The notes below the pieces were generated by a model. That model searched no databases, had not been told where the DNA came from, and worked only from the letters and a program-made list of their open reading frames with translations. From assembly GCA_963713695.1 (NCBI GenBank), contig CAVQMU010000007.1, forward strand, positions 1 to 64,000: DNA of 64,000 bases. Reading direction: 5' to 3'. The stretch's first letter is position 1. Each line of letters opens with the position of its first letter. The translations under genes were made by a program, and so were the position numbers. This stretch comes from Rhodoblastus sp963713695. Its GTDB lineage: Bacteria > Pseudomonadota > Alphaproteobacteria > Rhizobiales > Beijerinckiaceae. Positions 10,032 through 18,224 of this stretch are shown piece by piece.

Positions 10032-11352
10032 ATGGCTGACTATTATCCGCTGCTGGCCAAGGCCGTTTCAGGCCTGACGTCGTCGACGCCGGAATCGCGC
10101 CATGCGATCTACGATCGCGCGCGCAAGGCGCTGCTCGGCCAATTGAAGGCGATGCAGCCCCCGGCGCCGGAGGCCGCCATCCAGCGCGAGGCGCAGGCGC
10201 TCGACGAAGCCATCGCCCGTCTCGAACGCGACTTCGACCTGTCCTCGCCTGCCGCTCCCGCGTCCCCGCCGGGAAACGCCGGCGAAAATTCGGCGAAACT
10301 CCAGCAGGCTGAAAAGGAGCTTCCGAAGAAGCCGCCCGAGACGCCGTCCAGGCAGCCAGAGACGCCGTCCAGGCAGCCCGAGAAGCCCGAACCTCAAAGT
10401 CAGGCGCAGCCCGCCAGGCAGCCCGAGCCGGCCACGCCGCCCGCCTCTGCGTCGCCGCTGACCGAATCGTCCGAGGACGAAGGCGAAGAGGAGCAATCCC
10501 TTCTCCAGGCCTTCGGCGCGCCGCGCGAATTCGATGCGTCCCGCCGCGCCAAAGCCGGAGCGACCCGAATCCGGCGGCCTGCAGCGGCTTGCGATCATTC
10601 TCGGCGCGTTGGCGCTGGTCGTCACCCTGGTCGGCATTTCCGCCTGGAAGCTGCGCGACCGGCCCGAAGACCTGGCGCAACTCGCGCCGGCGCCGGAAGT
10701 GGCCGACCAGCAGTCCGGCGGCAAGATCGGCGAGCGGGTCGGGGCCGGCGCCGGCGCCGGCCAGGCGGCGCGCAATGGGGCGACGGCGCCCGGAGGATCG
10801 CCGACCGCGCCGATCGCCTATCGCGCCGCCATATTGCTGCAGGCGCCTTCCGAGCCGGGCGGCGTCAAGACCTATATCGGCACCGTGGTCTGGCGTCGCA
10901 ATTCGGCCAATCGCGGTCCCAACCAGCAATTGGCGAGCGCCGTGCGCGCTGACATCGACATCCCCGACGCGCGCTTCAAGATTTCCATGACGATGGAGAA
11001 GAACTACGAGGCGGCTCTGTCGGTGAGCCACACGTTCACCATCCGCTTCGAACCGGGGGCGGATTCGCCGATCGGCGACGTCAAGGCGATCAACATGCCG
11101 GAAATGCGCCGCGACGACGCGCCCAAGGGCTCGGCGCTGCAGGGCCTGCCGGTCGATATCGCGCCCAACGTCTTTCTGGTCGGGCTGGCCTCGGCGGCGG
11201 AAGCGCAGAACATGGAGCTGCTGCGCAGCGTCAATTGGTTCGACCTGCCGATGAGCCTGGCTGCCGGCCGCGTCGCCAAGGTCACGTTCGAAAAAGGCGC
11301 CGGGGGCGACAGGATCCTCTCCGACGTCCTCGCCGAATGGAAAGCGCAGTGA
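10032..11352 (+). CDS. Membrane-anchored hypothetical protein (one frameshift)
   Basis: About 440 residues if one extra base near 10530 is bridged. The N-terminal part (MADYYPLLAKAVSGLTSSTP, then ARKALLGQLKAM) and the C-terminal part belong together in a conserved but uncharacterised family of Rhizobiales. An N-terminal helical region is followed by a long Pro/Glu/Gln-rich linker, an acidic patch (SSEDEGEEEQS), one membrane helix (LAIILGALALVVTLVGISAW), and a C-terminal domain ending EKGAGGDRILSDVLAEW. The linker contains a tandem 21-bp repeat near 10350-10390 (ETPSRQP twice). No enzyme motif is visible. It may be cotranscribed with purA. Confidence 0.7.
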
Positions 11353-11364
11353 TCTGAGCCGCAA

Positions 11365-11400
11365 GAAAGAGGCCGCCCTTGCGGGGCGGCCTTGATTTCC
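11365..11400. terminator. Intrinsic terminator between convergent genes
   Basis: GGCCGCCC and GGGCGGCC form a GC-rich stem with a short loop. A T-rich tail follows on plus (TTGATTTCC) and a weaker one on minus (TCTTTCTT). It separates the 10-kb hypothetical gene from rpoH. Confidence 0.75.
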
Positions 11401-11429
11401 TTTGCCTTCAGAGGCCGGCCCGGGGGCTT

Positions 11430-12344
11430 TCAGACCCGCGCCTGAGCCGGGGCGGGCAGGGGCAAGCGGCTGAGCGGCGCCTCGATGTGCGCGACCTTCT
11501 CGCGCACCGCCTGCTGGATTTTCTCGAAGGCGCGCACCTCGATCTGACGCACGCGCTCGCGGGAAATGCCGAATTCGGAGGACAAATCCTCGAGAGTGAT
11601 GGGATCGTCGGACAGACGGCGGGCCTCGAAGATCCGCCGCTCCCGCTCGTTGAGCACGCCGAGCGCCTGCGACAATGCGACGCGGCGATTGGCGGTTTCC
11701 TCGGAATTCGCGAGCAGGCTTTCCTGGCTCGTCGAATCGTCGACCAGCCAATCCTGCCATTCGCCCTCGCCTTCCTCGCGCAAGGGAGCGTTGAGCGAGG
11801 CGTCGCCGCCGAGGCGGCGGTTCATCTCGATCACTTCCTGTTGAGAGACGCCGAGTTTTGTCGCAATTCTCGCGACATGATCGGGCTTCAGGTCGCCGTC
11901 CTCCAGCGCCGAAATCTGGCTCTTGGCCCTGCGCAGATTGAAGAACAGCTTCTTCTGGTTCGCGGTGGTGCCCATTTTCACGAGGCTCCAGGAACGCAGG
12001 ATATATTCTTAAATCGACGCGCGGATCCACCACATGGCATAGGTAGCCAGGCGGAAGCCTTTTTCCGGCTCGAAACGCTTCACCGCCTGCATCAGGCCGA
12101 TATTGCCTTCGGAAATGACTTCGCCGATCGGCAGGCCATAACCGCGATAGCCCATGGCGATCTTCGCGACGAGCCGGAGATGGGAGGTGACGAGACGATG
12201 CGCCGAAGCGCTGTCGGAATGTTCGCGCCAGCTTTTCGCCAGCATGTATTCCTCCTGCGGTTGCAACATCGGAAACCGCCGGATTTCGTCAAGATAACGC
12301 GACAGTCCACTGTCGCCAGCAAGAATGGGAAGCGCCGCAGCCAT
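11430..12344 (-). CDS. rpoH: RNA polymerase sigma-32 factor RpoH, interrupted by an in-frame TAA
   Basis: Heat-shock sigma factor of about 304 residues. The first 111 residues carry sigma regions 1.2 and 2 (HLRLVAKIAMGYRGYGLPIG, LISEGNIGLMQAVKRFEPE, LATYAMWWIRASI). Codon 112 is TAA (12009-12011). The same frame continues with EYILRSWSLVKMGTT, the RpoH box NQKKLFFNLRRAKS, and region 4 (EFGISRERVRQIEVRAFEKI). Alphaproteobacterial RpoH usually has Gln here, so one C-to-T change (CAA to TAA) explains it. No indel is involved. A GTG at 11981 could restart translation of the C-terminal half, but that piece lacks region 2. Many alphaproteobacteria hold two rpoH copies, so loss could be tolerated. 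A substitution error is the alternative. Confidence 0.93.
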
Positions 12345-12595
12345 AAGACCCTCCTAAACCCGGACGCCCGCTATCGGCGCGTCCGACACGACCGCTCTGA
12401 GCCGATCGTCGACAAGAACATATAGGGACCATAAACCATGGCGGAAAGAGGGCAAATCGCTTTCCGGCCCATTACAAATCGGTAACCCCACGCGTTGGTT
12501 CCCGTTCCGGCGGGGGCGAAGGGATTTTTGTAACTGGCTTTTCGGCTCGGAAATAGGCTAACAAGCGGACAAACGCCAAAGAGCCGAGCGCATCC

Positions 12596-13795
12596 ATGCA
12601 AAACATTCTTTTCGCAAATGTCGAAGAACTGCCCCGCGACCCGATCCTGGGCCTGACCGAAGCCTTTGTCGCCGACAAGAACCCGGCAAAGGTCAATCTC
12701 GGCGTCGGAGTTTACCAGGACGCGACCGGCAAGGTCCCATTGCTGGCTTGCGTCAAACAGGCGGAAGAGGCGCTTGTCGCCAAGGCCGCGCCGCATGCCT
12801 ATATCCCGATCGACGGCATCGCCGGCTATAATTCCGCCGTGGCGCGCATGGTCTTCGCGGAATCCGCAGACATTGCCAGGATCGCCACCGTGCAGGCCCT
12901 TGGCGGCACCGGCGCGCTGAAGCTGGGCGCTGAGCTGCTGAAGGTCGCCACTCCCCAGGCGAAGGTCTGGATCAGCGATCCCTCCTGGGAAAATCACCGG
13001 GCCCTGTTCGCCGCCGCAGGTTTCGCGGTCGAGACTTATCCTTATTACGGCGACGACGGCGAGCTTGATTTCGCAGGCCTGATCGCGGCGCTGGACAAGA
13101 TTCCGGCTGGCGACGTCGTCCTGCTGCACGCCTGCTGCCATAACCCGACCGGCCTCGACCTGTCGCAGGCCCAGTGGCGAGAGATCGCCGGCATTGTCCG
13201 CAGGCGCGGGCTCACGCCCTTCCTGGACACGGCATATATGGGTTTTGCCGAGGGACTGGAGGCCGACGCTTTCTCCGTCAGGCTCTTTGCGGGAGATGGC
13301 GGCCCTCTGTTCGTGTCCTTCTCCTTCTCCAAGTCGCTTTCGCTTTACGGCGAGCGCGTCGGCGCCCTGAGCGTGCTGACGGCGAGCGCCGAAGAACGCG
13401 CCCGCGTGCTCAGCCAGATCAAGCGGATCGCCCGCATCACCTATTCCTCGCCGGCGGCCCATGGCGCGGCTGCGGCGGCGCTGGTGCTGGCCGACCCGGC
13501 GCTGCGCAAGCAATGGGAGGACGAACTCGGAGGCATGCGCGTTCGCATCAAGGCGATGCGCTCGCTGCTGGCGACAAAGCTGTCCGAGCGCCTGCCAGGC
13601 CGCGATTTTTCCTATATCGTCAGGCAGAACGGCATGTTCTCCTATTCGCGACTGACCGCGCCGCAGGCCATAAGCCTGCGCGAAAAATATTCGATCTATG
13701 CGCTGGAGTCCGGCCGCATCTGCGTCGCCGCTCTCAATGAAAAGAACATCGATTTCGTCAGCGAATGCGTCGCCAAGGCGATGACGGAGGCCTGA
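12596..13795 (+). CDS. Aromatic/aspartate aminotransferase, class I PLP-dependent
   Basis: A 399-residue fold-type I aminotransferase of the AspC/TyrB subgroup, transferring amino groups between aspartate or aromatic amino acids and 2-oxoglutarate. Visible motifs are LGVGVYQDATGKVPLL near the N-terminus, GGTGALKLGAELL, HNPTGLDLS, the Asp-containing FLDTAYMGFAEGL that contacts the PLP ring, and the Schiff-base lysine in SFSFSKSLSLYGERVG. The Arg of the C-terminal SGRICVAALN binds the substrate carboxylate. Length matches TyrB/AspC. It is divergent from rpoH. Substrate preference cannot be decided from sequence alone. Confidence 0.92.
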   Translation: MQNILFANVEELPRDPILGLTEAFVADKNPAKVNLGVGVYQDATGKVPLLACVKQAEEALVAKAAPHAYIPIDGIAGYNSAVARMVFAESADIARIATVQALGGTGALKLGAELLKVATPQAKVWISDPSWENHRALFAAAGFAVETYPYYGDDGELDFAGLIAALDKIPAGDVVLLHACCHNPTGLDLSQAQWREIAGIVRRRGLTPFLDTAYMGFAEGLEADAFSVRLFAGDGGPLFVSFSFSKSLSLYGERVGALSVLTASAEERARVLSQIKRIARITYSSPAAHGAAAAALVLADPALRKQWEDELGGMRVRIKAMRSLLATKLSERLPGRDFSYIVRQNGMFSYSRLTAPQAISLREKYSIYALESGRICVAALNEKNIDFVSECVAKAMTEA

Positions 13796-13819
13796 GCCTC
13801 CGGTCGCCGGCTCGTCCGT

Positions 13820-14377
13820 TCAAGCCGGGCCCATGCAGGCGTCTTCGGCGTCCTTGGCGGATTTGGGCTCGGGGTCATGCGCCCTGGGCCGGTCGCGGGG
13901 CAGGGCTCCGTCGGCCCGCGCCTTGAGATAGATGTAGATGTCGTCGATGTAGCACATGACGTTCTTGTCGAGCCCAAGCGACGGCATGACCTTCTCCTGG
14001 CCGGCGCCGAGGTCCTTCTTGCCCTGCGCGACGGTCGCCGTGAACTGGGTGTAACTCATGGTCTTCAGGGAATTGACGAGCGCCGGCCCATAGGTCGAGC
14101 CCATCCCGTCCGGCCCGTGGCAGCGCAGGCATTCCGCGGAATAGCGGATGTAGCCCGAGAACGTGTGCCAGTCGACCTTGCCGTCGGGACCGATATTGTA
14201 GGTGGGGTCGCCTTCCGCCGTAAAATATTTTCCGTCCTTGCTGCTGGCCGGTTTTTTGTCGTCCGCCTGCGCCGGCAGCCAGAGGCCGGCGGCAAGAAGG
14301 CCGGCGAGCGTCGCGCGGCTGAAGTGCGCGAAAGCGCGCCTTCCGCCGGAATTCCCCGTATCCGAATTTCCCGTCAT
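13820..14377 (-). CDS. c-type cytochrome, methanol-metabolism type (XoxG-like, four Cys)
   Basis: A 185-residue periplasmic cytochrome c. The signal region (FSRATLAGLLAAGLWLPAQA) is followed by one haem motif, CLRCH, in SAECLRCHGPDGMGSTYGPA. Two more conserved cysteines follow in NVMCYIDDIYIYLKARADG and DACMG near the end, giving the four-Cys pattern of cytochromes linked to PQQ methanol dehydrogenases. Proteins of this family next to xoxF (XoxG) take electrons from the lanthanide enzyme. No xoxF, xoxJ or mxa gene is in the window, so the partner is unproven. The ATG at 14377 follows GGGAGGAG. It is convergent with the aminotransferase. Confidence 0.85.
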   Translation of the reverse strand: MTGNSDTGNSGGRRAFAHFSRATLAGLLAAGLWLPAQADDKKPASSKDGKYFTAEGDPTYNIGPDGKVDWHTFSGYIRYSAECLRCHGPDGMGSTYGPALVNSLKTMSYTQFTATVAQGKKDLGAGQEKVMPSLGLDKNVMCYIDDIYIYLKARADGALPRDRPRAHDPEPKSAKDAEDACMGPA

Positions 14378-14829
14378 CGGGCGTCTCCTCCCGTGGCCCA
14401 GTCCTCCCGAGGCACTGGCGCGTCCACGCCTTGGCCCTCGCACGTCTTTGCGCGCGCTGTCCTGATGAAAAAATTCGCCTGCCCAAGGCGATGGCGAATG
14501 CGTCTTCAACGACGCATGCCCGCTTATGGTTGCAGCGGCGCGGCGACGCTTTGCGTCCGGCTGAATCTGTCGTCGAGTGGGGTTTGACGACGACGAAAAT
14601 CCGGCGACGCATTCCTGGCCGTCCCATTCAGTCTCCGACAATGAAACGCAATCATCGCTTGTATTTTTTTGAAATCAATTTATATAGGGGAAGTCGACAG
14701 GCGACTTGCAGTCCTAATTTCTTCGTGAAATTACTCGAAAGCGCCGCACAAACATCTGCTCATGAATGCGATTCGACCGACAGCTTTAGCGCTGGCGAGC
14801 ATTTCCAGCGTATCTAGAAAGGGGTTTCC
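14378..14829. other. Intergenic region with cspA promoter and long 5' leader
   Basis: No convincing gene is present. The left part is the promoter side of the minus-strand cytochrome. The right part (14640-14829) is distinctly AT-rich and holds the putative cold-shock promoter and a leader of about 140 bases, the usual arrangement for cspA-type genes. A TCAATT...TTCGTGAAATTAC region could fold but gives no clear hairpin. Confidence 0.5.
14659..14686 (+). promoter_or_regulatory. Putative sigma-70 promoter of the cold-shock gene
   Basis: TTGTAT and TATATA are separated by 16 bases in an AT-rich patch, about 140 bases before the cspA-type start codon. Prediction by inspection only. Confidence 0.4.
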
Positions 14830-15042
14830 ATGGCTCAGGGAACCGTAAAGTGGTTTAATTCCGAAAAAGGCTTCGGCTTCATCTCGCCGGATGGCGGCGG
14901 TCAGGACGCTTTCGTCCACATCAGCGCCGTCGAAAGATCCGGCCTCAACCAGTTGAACGAAGGCGACAAGGTCACCTTCGAACTGGTTGCAGACCGCAAG
15001 ACCGGCAAGATGTCTGCCGAGAAGCTTGCAATCGTCGCCTGA
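14830..15042 (+). CDS. cspA: Cold-shock protein, CspA family
   Basis: A complete 70-residue single cold-shock domain that binds single-stranded RNA or DNA and acts as an RNA chaperone. RNP1 is KGFGFI (within NSEKGFGFISPDGGG) and RNP2 is DAFVHI. It starts MAQGTVKWFN, the family norm, after GAAAGGGG. The long AT-rich leader upstream fits cold-shock post-transcriptional control. A hairpin terminator lies about 100 bases after the stop. Several csp paralogues are common in these genomes, so the exact orthologue is uncertain. Confidence 0.95.
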   Translation: MAQGTVKWFNSEKGFGFISPDGGGQDAFVHISAVERSGLNQLNEGDKVTFELVADRKTGKMSAEKLAIVA

Positions 15043-15144
15043 AGTCCAGGCGCTGACTGATTTTCAGGTCGACCACGGATGTACTGGCGGCCTGGCCAGC
15101 GCCCTCACGGGCGCGAGTGATGCGGCTTCGCGCCGCAAGGCGCT

Positions 15145-15190
15145 CGTAAAGCCTCGCGCCCAAAAGGCGGCGGGGCTTTACGCATTTTTA
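15145..15190 (+). terminator. Probable intrinsic terminator after cspA
   Basis: CGTAAAGCC...GGCTTTACG flanks a GC-rich inner stem (CGCGCC/GGCGGCG, imperfect), followed by CATTTTTACG. It could stop cspA transcripts. Confidence 0.6.
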
Positions 15191-15270
15191 CGCCCGCTTC
15201 TTTTACGCCTGCTTCATTGATGCGGCCGCTTTGACGGCTGGAGTCTGACATCGGCAACCCGGGAACTGGA

Positions 15271-15729
15271 GTGAGCGTGTCGCAAGCCTTCCCGCCGCTC
15301 GGCACTGAATTCGAGCCTTTTCTTTATGCCGTCCTGTGCCAGGAAGAGAACGGGATGCCGCTGACAATCATTTCGGCGATTGCCCGTTCGGGCGCCGATC
15401 CATGGACGGAAGCCGCGCGCATCGCGAAATTGCCGAGAGACGCCGCCATCGACGCGCTCGCCCGCATGATCCCGGATCGCAGCGTCTCGGACCGCGTCGC
15501 CAACGCCAATCGGCTTTTCGTGTTGCTTCCCGCTGCGCGCCAAAGCAGGAAAATCGCGCCCGTCAGCGGCGGGAAGTTTGACGCGCCCTTTTGGAATCCG
15601 CTCATTCCCGTCGTGCTGGCGCTGCTGGTGGGGTTGGCGTTCGTCGCCTATTTCAGAAAGTCGCCACACTCCGGCGAGGAGATGCTGGCGCCGTCCTTGC
15701 CTCCGATTTCCGGCAAGGCCGATCCGTAA
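15271..15729 (+). CDS. Hypothetical membrane-anchored protein
   Basis: A 152-residue protein with a GTG start at 15271. The N-terminal ~100 residues (FEPFLYAVLCQEENGMPLTI, DPWTEAARIAKLPRDAAIDA) resemble uncharacterised proteins common in Rhizobiales. One membrane helix follows (PLIPVVLALLVGLAFVAYF, about 110-128), then a short hydrophilic tail. No catalytic motif is seen. Spacing from the next gene (69 bp) on the same strand allows cotranscription. Confidence 0.7.
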   Translation: MSVSQAFPPLGTEFEPFLYAVLCQEENGMPLTIISAIARSGADPWTEAARIAKLPRDAAIDALARMIPDRSVSDRVANANRLFVLLPAARQSRKIAPVSGGKFDAPFWNPLIPVVLALLVGLAFVAYFRKSPHSGEEMLAPSLPPISGKADP

Positions 15730-15797
15730 GCGAACGGTCGCAGGCCTATCTCCGCCTCGACACGTGCGCGCGGAAAACCCCAACGGGAACGTAACAA

Positions 15798-16619
15798 ATG
15801 CTGATTCAGGCAGGCTTTGACATCACCTTTGACTGCCCGGCGCAGACGCCGATGCTGCTGCAGCTTAACGTCCATCGTTCACGGGAAGCGGACTTGCAGA
15901 CGCCGGATGTGATCCATTCCGAACCCGCGCTTCCGATGAGCAGCTATCTCGATATTTTCGGCAATCGCGTCACGCGCGTGGACGTTCCGCCGGGCCTTGT
16001 CACGTTCAGCAACCGCTTTCTGGTCCGGGATTCCGGCCAGCCGGACGAAACGCCCGAGGACAGCGAATTGACGCCGATCGCCGGGCTTCCCGACGATGTC
16101 CTGCAATATCTGGTTTCCAGCCGCTATTGCGACAGCGACAATCTCGCAAGTTTTGCCTGGTCGGCGTTTGGAAAGATCGGCGGCGGCGCACGGCGGGCGC
16201 AGGCGATCTCCGATTTTGTCCATGCGAAGATCCGCTTCAGCTATCCCGACGCGCGCCCCACGCGGTCCGCCAGCGACTCGATGCGCGAAGGCGTCGGCGT
16301 CTGCCGCGACTACGCCCATCTCGCGATTGCGCTCTGCCGGTGCATGAATATGCCCGCGCGCTATTGCACGGGCTACCTTGGCGATATCGGCGTGCCCCCG
16401 GATGTCAATCCGGGCGATTTCAGCGGCTGGGCCGAGGTTTTCCTGGATGGGCGATGGCATACGCTCGACGCCCGCCACAACCATCCGCGCATTGGCCGCA
16501 TCCTCATGGGACGCGGCCGCGACGCCGCGGACGTTCCGATTTCCACAGCCTTCGGAATCGCCAATCTTGTTCGCTTCGACATCGTGACCGACGAGCAGGC
16601 GCCCGCTCGCGTCTGCTAG
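15798..16619 (+). CDS. Transglutaminase-like cysteine protease
   Basis: A 273-residue protein with a transglutaminase-like core. The catalytic Cys is in GVGVCRDYAHLAIALCRCMN, His in GRWHTLDARHNHPRIG, and the Asp of LDARHN completes the triad. The N-terminal ~100 residues form the beta-rich domain that precedes this core in bacterial homologues (DITFDCPAQTPMLLQLNVHR). No signal peptide is seen, so it is probably cytoplasmic. Family members are thought to act as peptidases or amidases; substrate is unknown. Confidence 0.88.
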   Translation: MLIQAGFDITFDCPAQTPMLLQLNVHRSREADLQTPDVIHSEPALPMSSYLDIFGNRVTRVDVPPGLVTFSNRFLVRDSGQPDETPEDSELTPIAGLPDDVLQYLVSSRYCDSDNLASFAWSAFGKIGGGARRAQAISDFVHAKIRFSYPDARPTRSASDSMREGVGVCRDYAHLAIALCRCMNMPARYCTGYLGDIGVPPDVNPGDFSGWAEVFLDGRWHTLDARHNHPRIGRILMGRGRDAADVPISTAFGIANLVRFDIVTDEQAPARVC

Positions 16620-16731
16620 TTTCGAGCGAAGTGGCCAAAACAACTTTTCGGGAGTTCGCCGGAAACCATTGCAGCCGAGATTTTCCTTGCCCATCATCTG
16701 GTTGGGGGAAGCGCGAACCAGGGAGAGGCAC

Positions 16732-17034
16732 ATGACCCAACTGGCGCTTTATGTCCAACTTGAAGCCAGGCAAGGCAAGGAGCAGGAGGTCGCGGCGTTT
16801 CTCGCGGACGCCCAAAGGCTGGTCGAGGCCGAACCCGAGACGACCGCCTGGTTTGCGATGAAAATGGGGCCGCGCAGCTTCGGGATCTTCGATGTTTTCG
16901 CCAACGAAGAAGGCCGCGAGGCGCACCTTCAGGGCAAGGTGGCCGAAGAATTGATGGCCAAGGCGCCGCAATTGTTCGAAAAGCAGCCGGAAATCCACCG
17001 CATCGACATCATCGCGGACAAGCTGCCGCATTGA
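16732..17034 (+). CDS. Antibiotic biosynthesis monooxygenase (ABM) domain protein
   Basis: A 100-residue single ABM (dimeric ferredoxin-like) domain: VQLEARQGKEQEVAAFLADA, then FAMKMGPRSFGIFDVFANEE and EGREAHLQGKVAEELMAKAP. Such proteins include quinol monooxygenases and haem-degrading enzymes, but many are unassigned. The ATG at 16732 follows GAGAGG. It stands alone, 112 bp after the transglutaminase-like gene. Confidence 0.85.
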   Translation: MTQLALYVQLEARQGKEQEVAAFLADAQRLVEAEPETTAWFAMKMGPRSFGIFDVFANEEGREAHLQGKVAEELMAKAPQLFEKQPEIHRIDIIADKLPH

Positions 17035-17090
17035 CCGGCGGGCTTCCGCTGCGCCGACGTCAAAGATCGAGACCGTTTTCCTCGACCGGC

Positions 17091-17179
17091 CGTCATTGCG
17101 AGCGGTAGCGAAGCAATCCAGTTTGGAGCGCCACGATCAAGAGCGGCGCCCGGATCGCTTCGCCAAGCTTGCAACGACG
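17091..17179. repeat. REP/MITE-like palindromic element
   Basis: An 89-bp imperfect palindrome. The left end, CGTCATTGCGAGCG...AGCGAAGCAATCC, matches the complement of the right end, CGTCGTTGCAAGC...GGCGAAGCGATCC. The TCATTGCGAGCG-AGCGAAGCAATCC type of repeat is widespread between genes in many proteobacterial genomes. The ends have diverged, so the copy looks old. Confidence 0.75.
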
Positions 17180-17262
17180 CCAGGGGGATGGTTTTTTCGG
17201 CGCAATAAAACCGTTCCCCATATGCAAGGCGCTTTTTCTGGACGGTCGCGCCAAAGGCGGCC

Positions 17263-18213
17263 ATGGTCCAAAAAATCTCTTGGCACAAGGGCGCCGGCTT
17301 GATCGACATTATCCGCAAGGCGGCGCGCTCGCTCAACGATCGCGCCATCGTGCTGCTCATTCTCACGGCGGCCATGTGGGGCGCGAACGGCGTCGTCAGC
17401 CGCGCGGCGGTTGGCCAGATCGCGCCCATGACCATGGTGACGCTGCGCTGGCTCTTCGTCTGCGCCCTGCTGCTCCCGCTCGCGGGCCGCGAAGTTTTCG
17501 CGCAGTCCAGGGCCTTGCGAGGTCATTGGCGGTTCCTCGCGCTGATGGCCCTGTGCGGCTACACCGGCTTCAACGTGCTCTTCTATCTCGCGGGCTACTG
17601 GACCACAGCGGTCAACATCACCTTGCTGCAAGGCTCGATTCCCCCGCTGGTCCTGGCTGGCGCGGCGCTCTTCAAGGGCATTCGCGTCACGCCCATGCAA
17701 CTCGTCGGCATGGCCACGTCCTTCCTCGGCATCGGCCTCATCGCCACGCGTGGCGAATTGTCTAACCTCGGCGCTCTCGCCTTCAATATCGGCGATCTCA
17801 TGCTGCTCGCCGCCTGCGCGCTCTATGCGGGATACACGATCGCCCTGCGGGATCGCCCGCGCCTGCCGCCGCTGGTGTTTTTCGCGGGCATGGCCGTGGC
17901 CGCCTTTCTCAAATCGCTGCCGTTTTTCGCGGGCGAGGTTTTATCGGGAAAATCCTACCTGCCGACGGCGGAAGGTTTCTGGCTGGCGCTCTTTGTCGCC
18001 GTCGCGCCGTCGTTCCTCAGCCAGCTCTTCTTTATGCGCGCGGTTGAATTGATCGGGCCGGGCAGGGCTGGTATTTTAACCAACCTCACGCCGCTGTTCG
18101 GCGCTTTTTTTGCGATCACCCTGCTCGGCGAACCCTTTCACCTCTATCATGCGGCAGCCGTGCTGTTCGGCCTTGGCGGCATTTTTCTCGCGGAGATGGG
18201 AAAGCGGATTTGA
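17263..18213 (+). CDS. EamA/DMT family transporter
   Basis: A 316-residue inner-membrane permease with about ten helices and two EamA repeats. The first repeat begins IVLLILTAAMWGANGVVSRA and includes TLRWLFVCALLLP and TTAVNITLLQGSIPPLV. The second contains DLMLLAACALYAGYTIALR and ends GRAGILTNLTPLFGAFFAIT, then HLYHAAAVLFGLGGIFLAEM. Drug/metabolite transporters export amino acids or other small metabolites; the substrate is not predictable. The lytic transglycosylase starts 11 bp after its stop. Confidence 0.9.
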   Translation: MVQKISWHKGAGLIDIIRKAARSLNDRAIVLLILTAAMWGANGVVSRAAVGQIAPMTMVTLRWLFVCALLLPLAGREVFAQSRALRGHWRFLALMALCGYTGFNVLFYLAGYWTTAVNITLLQGSIPPLVLAGAALFKGIRVTPMQLVGMATSFLGIGLIATRGELSNLGALAFNIGDLMLLAACALYAGYTIALRDRPRLPPLVFFAGMAVAAFLKSLPFFAGEVLSGKSYLPTAEGFWLALFVAVAPSFLSQLFFMRAVELIGPGRAGILTNLTPLFGAFFAITLLGEPFHLYHAAAVLFGLGGIFLAEMGKRI

Positions 18214-18224
18214 GAGGAAATTTC

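Noticed and set aside
14431..14817. A 128-codon plus-strand frame before cspA
   Set aside because: It covers the AT-rich cold-shock promoter and leader, has no ribosome site and no similarity to any known protein type.
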